Positions 1 to 10,684 of a DNA stretch of 64,000 bases are shown one piece after another (the first letter of the stretch is position 1; each line of letters begins with the position of its first letter). The position numbers and the translations under genes are program-made. A model generated the notes under the pieces. The model was not told the origin of the DNA. It ran no database searches and saw only the letters and a list, made by a program, of their open reading frames with translations. Source of the DNA: Microplitis mediator (Eukaryota > Arthropoda > Insecta > Hymenoptera > Braconidae). The stretch spans positions 11,761,697-11,825,696 of the forward strand of contig NC_079971.1 of the NCBI RefSeq assembly GCF_029852145.1, read 5' to 3'.

Positions 1-1069
1 ACTCTTTGTAGAATTATTTCATTAATTCTAAAGAAAGCTTTATAACGACTTATCAAAAAAAAATTTTTATATGGACTCCTTGTAAAGTTATTTCATTAGT
101 ATTATAAATTTTATAAAAAGCTTTATAAAAATTAATCTATTATCAATTTAATTAAAAAAAAAAAATATTAACATTATTTAAAATATTAAAATATTTATTA
201 AAATATTCATTTAAAGTATCTAATTTAAAATATTTATTTTATCTTATTTTAAGTTTTTACTAACAAAAAGCGATTCTTGTCTTGTTTCTTTTTCAGTTGA
301 AATTTAAACGAGTTATCTTTTAAATTATTATTTTTTCTTTGCGACTATACTAATGGTTACTTATGAAATATTGAAATTTACTTATCCATGTTGACTAATG
401 ATAATATAAAGTTTTCTAATAACAAAAAAAAAAACCTAAACTTAAAAATTTTCATGGCGACAAATAATTTAAGGAGTTATATCCACTTGCGAGGCAGAAA
501 AAACGCGTTTTTTTTGTGAATTTTTTCAAAGAGGCATTTTATTTTATACATTAATGGAAAAAATGTACTTAAACAGAATTTAATGTACTTTAACAATCAG
601 CGGTTTATTTAAAAAAATATTGGATCCCCTAGCTCCTGTAGATGATCTGCGGAGAGAGCTCCAAAAAAAGGTGCTTGGCGGTGAGCAAGATATCTCTGGT
701 CCAAATTATCTGAAAACCAAAAACCAAAAATATTTAGTTTTGTAATAAATAAATACAGGTAATGATCGAAGGTCTAGTCAAAATTTTGATTTTTGACAAA
801 ATGGCGGCTGTTCAAAAAAAAAATTCAATTTTTCATGAAAATTTTTCACTTCGAAGTGGCTTAAAAAATCGAAATTATTGTCCAAAACCTTATTCCTTCG
901 ATCATTACCAGAAAAATATATCTGATTAAGTCGTGTAAAAATTTCAAACTGATCGGTTTAGCGGTTTCGGAGAAATTTTGCTCACCGACTCTGAAAACAC
1001 GGTTTTGAGATGAACGCGTTTAAAGTTTCGGGAACGATTTACACTAAATTGAAATTTTTTTTTTTCAAC
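1..1069. other. AT-rich non-coding stretch with dispersed-repeat sequence
   Basis: I see no coding potential here apart from the intron side of the exon that follows. Bases about 600-1050 have the look of a dispersed insect repeat: alternating A- and T-runs with phrases such as ATCGGTTTAGCGGTTTCGG, which recur in spirit in other repeats of this window. The minus-strand exon at 1074-1279 splices into this stretch, so at least part of it is probably an intron running off the left edge. Confidence 0.45.
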
Positions 1070-1073
1070 TTAC

Positions 1074-1279
1074 ATCGTGTCATCTATTCCAGCAACATAA
1101 GAGGAACCCTCTGCTTCGTCGTTTGCCTCCAAAATCTTTAATTGTTGTTGTCTATGAGCCATTCTCCCCTCGCGCGTCGACCCTTGCGCTCTTGCGTCCG
1201 AAATTGAGATGCGCTCTGCGTCGTCTTTACTCGCGTAGGAATGAGCATTGGGTCCAAGTGATAATTCCATAGCACTCAT
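1074..1279 (-). CDS. Probable first coding exon of an unidentified gene (partial)
   Basis: An ATG at 1279-1277 opens 68 complete codons plus two bases (1279-1074) and runs straight into a strong donor, GAT|GTAAGTT, with the GT at 1073-1072. The stop codon just beyond lies inside the presumed intron. The peptide is hydrophilic, rich in Ala, Ser, Glu and Asp, with a glutamine run (RQQQ) and an acidic end (EANDEAEGSS...GIDD). No signal peptide or membrane segment is visible. The remaining exons would lie beyond the left edge of the window. The tail resembles a short plus-strand stretch at 35496-35577 ending in MYGSGIAD, so the two may be first exons of one gene family. I do not recognise the product. 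It could also be a chance frame, but the GC content and the consensus donor argue for a real exon. Confidence 0.5.
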
Positions 1280-1699
1280 ATAACATTTACTTGAATTAAT
1301 TAAACTTTACACACTGAGAAATACACAAACTGAGCACAAAAACAACTTGTCTACGTGGAAGATCACTTTTGACTGATGAATTCACATATTTTTAACTTAA
1401 AATTCCTCAACATAGGTTTCAGGTATAAACTAGACCTTTTGTATTATTATTTTAGGGTTCCAAACACAATATAAGTCGAGAACAAAAGTATAGTGGCTAC
1501 GAGAAATAGCTGCTACTCCGGCTCGCGCTTATAAATAATGTAGTAATGATTACACATAAGTTGTTGATAATAAATATTCAATAACATATTCAGTCTAATT
1601 ATTTAAACTATTGCAACTTTTATTGTTGAAAAAAATTTTACTTTTTAGATTCTACGTCGTATTCTAAATTCAAAATTTATTACTTATGGCCCGTCTTTA

Positions 1700-1845
1700 A
1701 TTATCAACATTGGGCCATTATAGTAGACTATATTCAGCCGATGATAGTTCGTCATGTCTGGGTCATAATATTTGTCAATGCTCGGCCGATGATAGATTGC
1801 TATGGCTGGACCCAAGTTGGCCCAATAGTTGGCCATTCATAAAAC
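1700..1845. repeat. Short palindromic-word array (GCCGATGATAG / TTGGCCCAA)
   Basis: Bases 1708-1836 repeat short self-complementary words: GGGCCATTATAG, GCCGATGATAG twice (around 1738 and 1783), TGGACCCAAG and TTGGCCCAATAGTTGGCC. The style matches other word arrays in this window (for example 50.7-51.3 kb). It abuts the last exon of the neighbouring small gene, so it probably lies in or just past that gene's 3' UTR. Confidence 0.45.
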
Positions 1846-1846
1846 C

Positions 1847-2357
1847 CTACACGGGATCCGGGAGGGCAGGCGGTGTTTTGGATGAAATCCTGAAAGCGTA
1901 AATTAAAATTAGTTTCTATATGGAAAAAAGAGGCATAGAAAAGTGGGTACTCACTGTTCGGCGGTAATTTTGTCGACGGCGATTTTTTCTAATTCAGGCC
2001 ATAGCTGCCAGAAGACATGGATATCTGGAGGCCGATATGATCTGGTAGGGCCACGGAGGGAACGCGCGTAGAAAAACGCCCGAGTTCGAACCAGAGAGTC
2101 ATCCGGCTCATACCGCTAATGAGGTGGAAGACGTGAACGGACCAGTGTCTCGACCTGGTCACATAACCACACGCCTCGATTTGGGGGTTGCGGGTCCATC
2201 AACATCCGGAGACACGCAACAATCCGAAGGATGATCTAGAAGAGACGGAGCAGAGAAGAATTATTAAAATTAAAGAAGTGCTAAAACTATGCAAACTTAC
2301 GTATACGGAGGCACGATGTCGGCAGAACTCCGTTAGGGTGAGACCTTGTTGAAACAT
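1847..2357 (-). pseudogene. Small spliced gene, copy A of an unknown paralogous family, broken by one in-frame TAG
   Basis: Three coding exons can be read on the minus strand: 2357-2301 (57 nt, ATG at 2357), 2235-1955 (281 nt) and 1889-1847 (43 nt, TAG stop at 1849-1847). Introns are 65 and 65 nt, with donors GTAAGT (2300) and GTGAGT (1954) and acceptors ending TCTAG (2236) and TTCAG (1890). The summed length is 381 nt, the same as copy C at 9134-9710, and intron phases (0, 2) agree. Shared motifs include IILR at the start of the second exon, RGV-x-LCDQV, RS-x-LPP, VRTR-x-FF and IAV-x-KI. There is no signal peptide, so the product would be cytosolic or nuclear. A single TAG at 2118-2116 (codon 59) falls where copy C has CAG (Gln). 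Everything else is intact, so this is either a young pseudogene, an allele or a read-through case. A 5' splice acceptor (TTTACAG, 2362) directly precedes the ATG exon, implying a leader exon upstream. Function unknown. Confidence 0.72.
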
Positions 2358-2361
2358 GGTG

Positions 2362-3132
2362 CTGTAAAAAAATTTATATGTAAGAATGAGTAACGAATCA
2401 TTTTTTTTTATTTTTTTTGATCAAAATTAAAAATAGAACGAGCGAAATGAATTTTTATTAGAATAGCCGGAAAAGGATCAAAACATTTTTTTTTTTAGAA
2501 TCATTCAAATCAGCAAATAATTTGAAACGTATTGTTAATAATTAGAAGAAGGAAAAGATTTAAAACGAAAAAAAAAAAAAAATACATATACAACGAATCA
2601 TTTTTTTTAGGAAATTTTTTTATAATACAAGGTCAAAAGTAAATAGGACGTTTTTTTTTTACTATTGGAGGGTCGAACAACAAAGAAAAATAATAAGGCG
2701 GGAAGTAGGAAAAAGGCTAAGAATTTTTTTTTAGTATAAAAACAGGAAAGAAGGAGAAATTTGGGAAACATTATCTTTAGGAAGGTCATAAAAAAAAAGT
2801 TAATAATAATAGAAAAATCTTATCTGTGGTAATAAAATGTAGCAGTAGTGTCAATTTAATTTTGTTCAAAAATTTTTTGCACTTACACTCAACACGAAGT
2901 TATTGTTACTTTTGATAATCCAGATAGCTAACAGCACTGTGTCACTTTAACCAGAAGAAAAAGAAAAAGAGAGCACAGGTTTTGTAAAAGACAAATTACA
3001 ACTAAAATTTTTGGTAATCCAGGAAAATGTAGCACTACAACAGTGAAGGCCAGAACTAGACTGAAGTCATGAAGGAATTTTGAAACCGAATATGTTTATG
3101 ATAGATAAGGGGACCAGTCAGCGAGAGACATT
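2362..3132 (-). promoter_or_regulatory. Leader intron, non-coding leader exon and upstream block of small gene A
   Basis: A strong minus-strand donor, TTGAGT|GTAAGT (GT at 2886-2885), and the acceptor TTTACAG at 2362 frame a 525-nt intron ending 4 nt before the ATG of gene A. The leader exon would lie at about 2887 to 2960 or further upstream. Further upstream, 3080-3132 resembles 6020-6070 in front of gene B: both carry a GATATG/AATATG-TTATGA-AGATAAG core followed by CAGCGAGAGA or CAGCGGGAGA. The spacing from the leader donor is similar (about 245 and 290 nt). This suggests a shared promoter or enhancer duplicated with the gene. No TATA box or initiator is claimed. Confidence 0.5.
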
Positions 3133-4783
3133 ATTGAAATATACTCTCTCCAACACAAGTAATTTTACAATTGTTAAAAATGGATACTGGTTATGCACAT
3201 TTAACAAGGCTAATAATAATAATACATCAAAATATATTAATACAGGAATGTCCTTAAAATCATATAGACATTTAGAAAAATGTGCAATTTAGGGATATAC
3301 AGGCATAATATTGATCCTGTTATTGACGGGTTTAGAGCGCATGCGCAGTAGTTACAATATTCGAAATTTTCACCTGTATAATAAATTAAAATAATTTTTT
3401 TTTCTCCTTCTCTAAGAATAAATTTACAGGAAGATATACCAATATACAAAAAAAAATAGAATTTTATTTTTTTTTTTTGAATTCATGAAATTGGTTGAGT
3501 ACCTATTGGGATTCATGCATAATAATTTTTTTTCCCTCTCTATTATTATTCGAAAATAACCGATGTGAATATTAAATCAACAACAGGACTATTAAAATTA
3601 TTATTCTGTCGGGAATATCAATACTAAATACATATAAATAATTGTTATAAATAAGAGACAAATAATTAATAATGATAGATTTATCAACATATTTTTTTCT
3701 CCCTCTCTTTGAAGGGTAAACACGGTTCAAGGTTGTGCAAAAAAAAAATAATAACAAAAAGAAGAGGGAAGGAAAGGAAGTGCGGCGAGGGAAATACAAA
3801 TATATATAAAATTTTTTTTCTCTATCTCTCTCTTTCTACAAATATCAACAGTAAAATAAAAAAAAAGAGTAATTAAAGTATAAAATTGCAATCGTTACTT
3901 AAACTTAAAACATTAAATTAAGGATAATTACCTTGAAGCTGCCACTAAACTAAACGCAAATTTTATTTTCGTTGAAATTTTCTATTGAAATTAAATAATT
4001 AAGGAATATTCAAATACACTATTGGAATACGGAAGGAATTTTTTTTTTTCCCTCGAAATGCAATTTAATCTTATAAGTGTGTATTGGTATTGGAAATTAT
4101 ATGATATGTAGGAAAATAATAATAGGTTTTAATTAATCATACAAAATCGATTATTCGAATTCTTCACATTTTTTTTCTTCACATTTTTTTTTCCTTTCTC
4201 TCTCTCTCTTTCTATACTTATTATTTAATTACAAAAAAAATATTTGTCTCAAGGATTCATGAAACGATTCATTAAATAATTAATGAACTTTTTTTTGAGA
4301 AAAAAAGGGCTGTAGAAAAAAAAAAGGGGAATTATCAGATAAAAGTATTTCACTAATTTGTACGGTTCATGAAGAATTGTGAAAGCAAAGCAAATTTTTT
4401 TTTTACTCTAGTTAATGTGTTTAGACAAGATATTTACTTATACATAAATGGTCAAAGAAAAAAAAATTATAAAGGATAATTTATAAAAAAGAAAAATATA
4501 TTGTGTTTTCGGGTAAATAAAATATATGTACGGAATAAAATATTAATTTTAATGAATCATAATATAAAGCTCAAACGTACGTACTAATAATTTCAAGAAA
4601 AATAATAAAAGGAACGTTTTTTTTTCTAATTATAGAGAACAAAAATCTACATAAAAAAATAAACAAATACGAGTAATATGAATTCAAGGTATATGCTTTC
4701 GTTATTACCTTTATTACTCTTTGGGAACTTGTACTTGGGAATAAATTTCTCAATGGAAATTCAAAGTGACGGGTCATTTTTTT
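3133..4783. other. Spacer between small genes A and B
   Basis: About 1.65 kb of very AT-rich DNA with many T and CT runs (for example around 3690-3715, 3810-3835 and 4170-4215). I see no exon with supported splice sites. Part of it should be the 3' UTR and flank of gene B (stop at 4784). No AATAAA-type signal stands out enough to call. Confidence 0.4.
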
Positions 4784-5213
4784 TTATACGAGGCGCGTAA
4801 AGAAAAAGCCCAAGAGATTCTGGATAGTGTCAAGTATATCCTCAATGAGACCCAGGTCACCCGGGTAGTAACAGGGCCGGTTGTACTCCTCGAGCGTTAT
4901 CCGGGCCCTGAAATACCGGTACGCACGCGATTCGTGGACGCCTTCGAGGAAAGTGTAAAGGTCACCAAAAACCGCCGGAAGGCCGATGATGACCTCAACC
5001 TCATCCATCAACTCCAGGGCTACTAGGGGAGGATAACAACCCTCACATAGCAGCCCTAGAATTGCTACGAGCCGTCGGTTAGCCTGGGAAAAAAAAGGGG
5101 GGTGCGTTAAAGGATTGAAACAAAAAAAAGGGGGGGAAAGGTAAAATACTTACATCCCTCGGAAGACGGAGAACGCGGTGATTAAAGTATCTCATGGATA
5201 CGAAGTCCGGCAT
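4784..5213 (-). CDS. Small two-coding-exon gene B, distant member of the unknown family
   Basis: The ATG at 5213-5211 starts a 60-nt exon (5213-5154, 20 codons) ending at GAT|GTAAGT (GT 5153-5152). The next exon, 5083-4784, follows a pyrimidine-rich acceptor ending CCCAG (5084) and runs 99 codons to TAA. The intron is 70 nt, phase 0, and the product is 119 residues. This second exon is clearly richer in GC than its surroundings. An RxVAxL...YPP...MDEVE stretch near the start of exon 2 lines up with RIVACL...PPN...CDQVE of copy A, and exon-1 length and intron phase agree. It lacks the third 43-nt coding exon. No signal peptide; mixed acidic and hydrophobic composition with many Glu, Leu and Tyr. 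Another acceptor (TTTCCAG, 5229) sits 15 nt before the ATG, so a leader exon is expected. Function unknown; membership of the same family as A and C is an inference. Confidence 0.68.
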
Positions 5214-5228
5214 GTTGTAACGAGTTGT

Positions 5229-6075
5229 CTGGAAAGAGAAATTTTTTAGTAAAGCATATTATTTATTTCAAAAAAAAAATTTTCAATTACCATCAGAAAC
5301 GAAAAAAAAATAAGAAATGGTGGAATTGGGGATATAAAAAAAAAGAGAGGGGGAGGGGGGAAATTTTTTTTGAATACTAAGCGAAATAAATAGAAGGAAG
5401 GCATTTTTTTTTCTCTCTCTTTATTCAAAAAAAATTTGATTATCACAAAAATAATTTAATTAACTAACTATTGATAATTTACTTACTTAAAATTTTATTA
5501 AGTTAAAAAATAAAAGGATAATGATCATCGTCACATTTTCAGTCAAAAAAAAAAAATTTTTTTTATTAGTTTAAAAACTTAAACAAAATAAAAAAGGGAA
5601 TATGAGAAAAAAAAAACTTAAACTTTGAAAAAAAAGGGAGAAAGAAAAAAAAACCGAACTTTTCAATTTGTAGACACCCAAATGTAGTCTAAGAAGTCCA
5701 AACCTTATTAAATACATATCCAAAAAAAAGGGGGGGGGGAGAAACAGAAAAAAGGAAAATATGAAGGAAAGTATTACCTTGGATAATGATCTTCGGTATC
5801 TAACACCCAATATTGCACTAGTATTAATGTCAGAGCACAGCAAGTACTTTTGCACCAGCACTACACTTTTGAAAAGAAAACACTTTGGAGTTTTGCACTT
5901 TTAATGAATTTCGAAAAAAGGGGGAACTAATATAACGTGAGGTTTTTTTTTTGAGTCTCAATGCTATAGCGATGAGAGTTGAAGGCCGAATAAAGTCATT
6001 TTTCTGACTTCGGAATTTGGTAATGGGATATGCCTATGAAAGATAAGAGGATCATGCAGCGGGAGATGAAGCTAA
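5229..6075 (-). promoter_or_regulatory. Leader intron, leader exon and upstream block of small gene B
   Basis: A minus-strand donor CCAAG|GTAATA (GT at 5777-5776) and the acceptor at 5229 define a 549-nt intron, close to the 525 nt of gene A. The leader exon just upstream (5778 to about 5880) has no long frame. The block at 6010-6075 resembles 3080-3132 in front of gene A (see that entry). The intron contains long T/C-rich runs on the minus strand. Confidence 0.5.
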
Positions 6076-6788
6076 ATAATATTGAAAGAAAAAAAAATTA
6101 ATTGATGAAATAAAACTTTTATTTTTAGCGGAACAAATCATTTTTAGATTGAAATTAAGTAAAAATTACATAAAAATGATCATAGTATGAGAGAGATTTT
6201 TTTTTTCTCTCTTTCCTCCCTTCTCTTTCTCAAAAAAAAAAAAAAAAAAAAGAGAGTAATTATTTTTATGAAGGATTGTAAATGAAAATTGCGATCTAGA
6301 CAGTAGAAGTTAAAAAAAAATTTTAAATTAAAAATTATAAATCGTCCTAGAATTTTTTTTTGATCGTAATTTTTCATCTGAGATAGCGAATTTACAGTCA
6401 TGGAATTATTAAATAAATGTAAATTTTTTGTATGTAATTATTGAATTATTGTAGCGCGAATAAACATGGTAAATTGTATATTGAAACAAATTGATAAAAT
6501 ATTAAGGAAACCTTTTAACCGACGTAAGAAAGAGGAGGGATTTTTGACATATGCAAAGATCCAACGATCAACAACGTTAGCCGATAAGTAGTTCCCCTCC
6601 AGTGTACATGAGTACTGGCGCAAGCATTGTATGGTTTAGAATATTAAATTAAGTGCATTTAAAAAAAAAAAAAATTAACCATAACTGTTATGATAGAACC
6701 GTCGGATGCTTTTTAGTTAAAATTAATTGCTATGACAGAGTGTTTAACTTGCCAAGTCTGGTCGCACCTAAGTATTATGGTTGAATAT
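6076..6788. other. AT-rich spacer, no supported gene
   Basis: Contains CT-rich low-complexity sequence (6190-6230) and a minus-strand open frame at 6438-6623 that could encode about 60 residues. I find no splice sites or resemblance to the small-gene family there and do not call it. The last 130 bases (6660-6788) resemble 60990-61065, which flanks a related LTR-like element. Confidence 0.35.
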
Positions 6789-8762
6789 TAGGGTGCCACT
6801 GGAAGATGGACTCGGCCTTCCAGAACCGGATGTTAATTGTATTTATTTTATATGCTAAGGGTCGTTCGTAAATTTGATATCTTGTGAGAGGAGAGGAATA
6901 GTGAACAGGCTAAAATAAATTTTATTTGAAACTTCACTTTCAATTTTAATTATTTTAAGCACTTTGCTTATTATTTATTTAACATTTAATAACAATTAAT
7001 TACCTTATGACAAACTAATTTCCTTATGACAAACTAATATCTCGTCCCCTGGACGGTTTTCTTTATGACAAACTAATCTTATGACAAACTAAATGCGTCC
7101 CCTGGACGTTTCCACACTCCCACACACACACGTATTTTTAGCGTCTCCCGGACGTAACACACACACACTCTTTCTTTAAAAACCCGTCCACCGGACGTTA
7201 AACCTTTAACCTTAATAAATCTTGATTAAAAAACCGTCCACCGGACGTTAAACCTTCATCCGTAATTTCTAATTTTAAAAAACCGTCCACAGGACGTTAA
7301 CCCGCATTTCTTATTTCTAGTGTCCACCGGACATATCCTAATTTAACTTAATCTTTGTCCACCGGACTTACATCACAGACACAATTTCCTTTAATTAACT
7401 TGACTCTACAATTTAATCGACTCTAGTTTCAACAATGCTCAGTAACTTTTCCCACTTAAATTTTTACAATTCCTAATTTTCAATACTCAAAATTTTCTCA
7501 TACTATAATTCACTGTATTTCCAATCAATTAATTTATTTTTGTTTAATGTAATTTATAAACTAATTAATTTTTGCCACTTTATAAATTTTCCTAATTAAC
7601 TTTCTCTGATTAAATTTTTATAATTAATTTGCCACAAATATTATTCATTTATAATTTCCAATTCCTCAATTTTCCATTGACAATTTTCACAATTAAATTT
7701 ATTTCACTTTTAAAATAATCCGTTTTCACTTTTTACTCACAATTTAATTCATCCAAACTCTAGTATCTTTTATTTAGTTTTTAGATATTTTAATTAACTG
7801 AAAATTAATTTAATAATCATGTAATGACTAGAATTTGATTTCAGGTTGACTAGAATTTTCGACCGGTGAATTGGCGTCACGCGGTTCCCGATTTTTATTG
7901 AAGTTAATTGAGTAATTCGATTAAATTAATGAATCTTAGAATTAATGCGGCTGACGGAATAAATTCCAGCCTGTATTAATCTTAAGATAAATTAATAAAT
8001 TAATTTATAACTTTATTTTATTCTGGCTCTAGAGCCTTGAATAATTACTATAGAGTTCGAACACTTAATGGCGACAAAACGAGACGCGATAGAACTTTTG
8101 AGAACACGAGATTGAACGGCTGGAGAGCCTGAACTATCCGTTTTTTTACGCGAGATCAACGGAAAAATATTAAGTAATATATTATAATTAATTTTCCAGA
8201 TTAATAAAATTAATCAGAGGCCTTAATTAATTATAATTTACCTCCAATTTTAATTTTAGCAGTCCTTGGAACTTATAGTGATGATCTGCTCCGGCTGCTA
8301 GCAATCTCTCGATGTTAGTGGTGTTCTTTTCCAGGTTTCCGTTGTCCGGATTTCATCGTCGTATTTTTGCTTCCGTCACAATTTTTATTATTTAATTCGC
8401 AATGTACTAGATAACCTTGTATTACAATATGTCTGATCACTTTAGTCGTTCACTTTGTCTTCACTTGGCGTCCATCGCCTTCGGTCGTCCGACTGACTCT
8501 CTCGATTTTTGGCATTTCACTCCCTTATAACTCTTCGATTCGGGTCTCTTTGATTTACCCCCGGAAAACTCATCCCTACTAAATTAATTAGTCAAAGAGA
8601 GGGACGGATGCTCGGGTCTCACTGATTAGCGACACCCGGTGACATGTCGAATCACTCAATTTAATAAACCGGGTTATAATTAGGACCCGTTATCGACCGT
8701 GGACAAATCCAATTTTTGAAATTAATAAATAGTCATTGGAATATATTTTACCCTATTACATT
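6789..8762 (-). mobile_element. LTR-like element, copy 1, with palindromic GTCCACCGGAC array
   Basis: Copy 1 of an element of which copy 2 is at 61067-62957. Shared marks are a left edge GGTGCCACTGGAAG (copy 2: GGCGCCACTGGAAG) followed by a GGCCT-CCAGA block, a CA-rich stretch, AT-rich middle and a right edge TTTTACCCTATTACA (copy 2: TTTACCCCGTTACA). Read on the minus strand it would start TGTAA-GGG, as many insect LTRs do, and end before TGGCACCC, which looks like the start of a primer-binding site. I read it as a solo LTR or LTR-derived element of about 1.97 kb. Bases 7040-7370 repeat a short palindrome with CGTCC and GGACG arms (CGTCCACCGGACG and variants) at least seven times. Bases 7000-7090 contain four copies of CTTATGACAAACTAA. 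No protein frame is present. Confidence 0.5.
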
Positions 8763-9133
8763 GCCTCATGATAATATCACAATTATTGCATTCTAGGATT
8801 TCGAAAAATGTTAAGAATATAGGTGACTGCTTTCAGATTTTAAGTGGAATGAAATTTTAGAATAAATAAGTTTCCAGACAAAATATACATGATAGGATTA
8901 AAATTTTGAATGCTTTTTAGTTTAGAATTAATTGTTTTATAATAATATTATAATTATTATATTGTAAAAATTCGGGTTAAAAAGTTAAGGAAAATAATGA
9001 GTGCCTACTTTTGAATTTCGATAGCGTGGGAATCTAATGCAAAAAGAATTTTTTTTTCTCTGAAACTTATTTTCTTTCAACCTTATAGATTTTTATTTTT
9101 TTTTAAGTAGAAAATATGTATAAAGGATCTTAA
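8763..9133. other. Spacer downstream of small gene C
   Basis: AT-rich sequence without supported exons. The 3' UTR of gene C (stop at 9136-9134) presumably lies here. Confidence 0.4.
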
Positions 9134-9710
9134 CTAATCGATTGCGTCTAATACAGCGAGACGGGAAATCGAGACCCTGAAAAACACATAAAAAAAAAAA
9201 AGAGTTGAAATTTTACTTTTGTCTTTCTCGCTATGTTATTTTTATTTTTATTTTTTTTGAAACTTACTGTTCGCTAAAAATCTTATTGACTGCAATAACT
9301 TCAAGGTCAGATGACAAGCGATGCAGACCTTGGAACTCGGTAGTTCGACGAGGTGTAGCCCCCGGTTGTAGTGTTTGAGCATTGAAAAATAACCGCGTGC
9401 GAATGACTGACCCGGACAATTCATATTGCTGACCGGGAGGAAGGCACGAACGAATAAGTTGGTCAACCTGGTCACACAAGAAAACACCTCGTTGCGGAGG
9501 ACGTCGATCATAAGTTAGGGTTTGGAGATAAATGAAAACACGGAGGATGATCTGGAGAGTATATAAAATAATAAATATGTAGTAGAAGCTAGGTTTCATT
9601 GTACTCAAGATAAATCACCAAGTTAGGAAAAACAAGAAAATAAAAATGTAACTTACGTCAACAGGGACGAATCGCTCGCAACATTGTTCGAGGGTAAGGG
9701 GTTGATCCAT
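9134..9710 (-). CDS. Small three-exon gene C, intact member of the unknown paralogous family
   Basis: ATG at 9710-9708. Exons are 9710-9657 (54 nt), 9551-9268 (284 nt) and 9176-9134 (43 nt, TAG stop). Splice sites are GTAAGT at 9656, CTCCAG at 9552, GTAAGT at 9267 and TTTCAG at 9177. The introns are 105 and 91 nt, phases 0 and 2. The spliced CDS is 381 nt, giving 126 residues with no internal stop. The frame of exon 2 meets a TAA just past the donor, so splicing is needed to reach the final exon. Matches to gene A include IILR at the exon-2 start, RGV-x-LCDQV, RS-x-LPP, RTR-x-FF and IAV-x-KI, with the same 43-nt last exon. No signal peptide, transmembrane segment or known motif is visible. 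Two Cys in exon 1 and two in exon 2 are not arranged as a zinc finger. I do not recognise the family. This copy looks functional. Confidence 0.72.
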
Positions 9711-10684
9711 TTAAAAATTTTTGTTAAACTTCACCAGTGTATTAGAACAATTAACTCGATACAACGAATGATTGCAATGGTAAAAGACATAGAGAGCAGA
9801 AAAAATATGGCGAAAACCGTAGCATCAGCTCAGGAGACTGATAACGACAAGCGGATTGTCGAAACGCACACGTGCAAAATGAAGTATTGGAGGAAAGAAA
9901 TTAATATGCAGATAAGTTATTTCTCTTCTTAAAAAAATCGAGTAAGTTGCGCAGGAAGCACGTGAAATATTAGAAAAATCTAACATTAAAGATCGTATTT
10001 TATATTTATGAGAAAGGAATCCGGAAGGAAATTAGAATAAATCTCAAAATTAATTAGAACAATTTTTCTTTATCCTTATTTCTCATACTTCTATTATTTT
10101 CTTTTAAATATATATACATTATAAATTTTCTTAAGTAGTAATTATACATGCGTGAAATTGTGGTTAACAAATTGCATAAAATAGACGGCAAAACATGCAC
10201 GATTTTAAAAGGAATTTTTTTTTATTATGATTTTAAACTGTTAGAAGAAATATTAAATCCTTCATTAGAATACGACGACATTATATATATTGTCAATTGA
10301 GAAATTTTTTGTTAGGAATTTTACATTGAAATTTTATGGTTTATGAGCAATTAAGAAATACACCTTTTACAAGTTTTATTTTCAGTCAAAATTGTTGATG
10401 AATTTTCAAGATCGCTTACTAAATTGAGATATACAAGTTAAATTTTAAAAATAGACATTTTACGGAAATTCAAAAAAAAATAAATTTTTGGTGGAATTTT
10501 TTTAAAAATTCTCTAAAATAAGCGAAACCGCTATTGGAATTTTAAACCAAACTGTAGAGCTCTAGTAATACCTGGATAAACCGATTTTGTGGGAGGCAAT
10601 TAGAATTTCATGGTGTTTCACGTACGGAATCAAAAATAATTTTAACAATGCAGCAGTTGCGTGCACCTGGACTATATATATATA
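9711..10684. other. Probable 5' flank and leader intron of small gene C
   Basis: AT-rich, with no supported coding exon. A leader exon for gene C may lie much further upstream (donor at 12629). The acceptor near the ATG is not clear; a TTATCAG at about 9840 on the minus strand is one candidate. A plus-strand open frame at 9684-9932 overlaps the first exon of gene C and is taken to be its shadow plus flank. Confidence 0.35.

Noticed and set aside
4766..5026. Plus-strand open frame of 86 codons
   Set aside because: It is the shadow of gene B exon 2, which has supported splice sites and a better coding case on the minus strand.
9248..9511. Second minus-strand frame overlapping gene C exon 2
   Set aside because: Different frame of the same exon; it has no splice continuity and lacks the residues shared with gene A.
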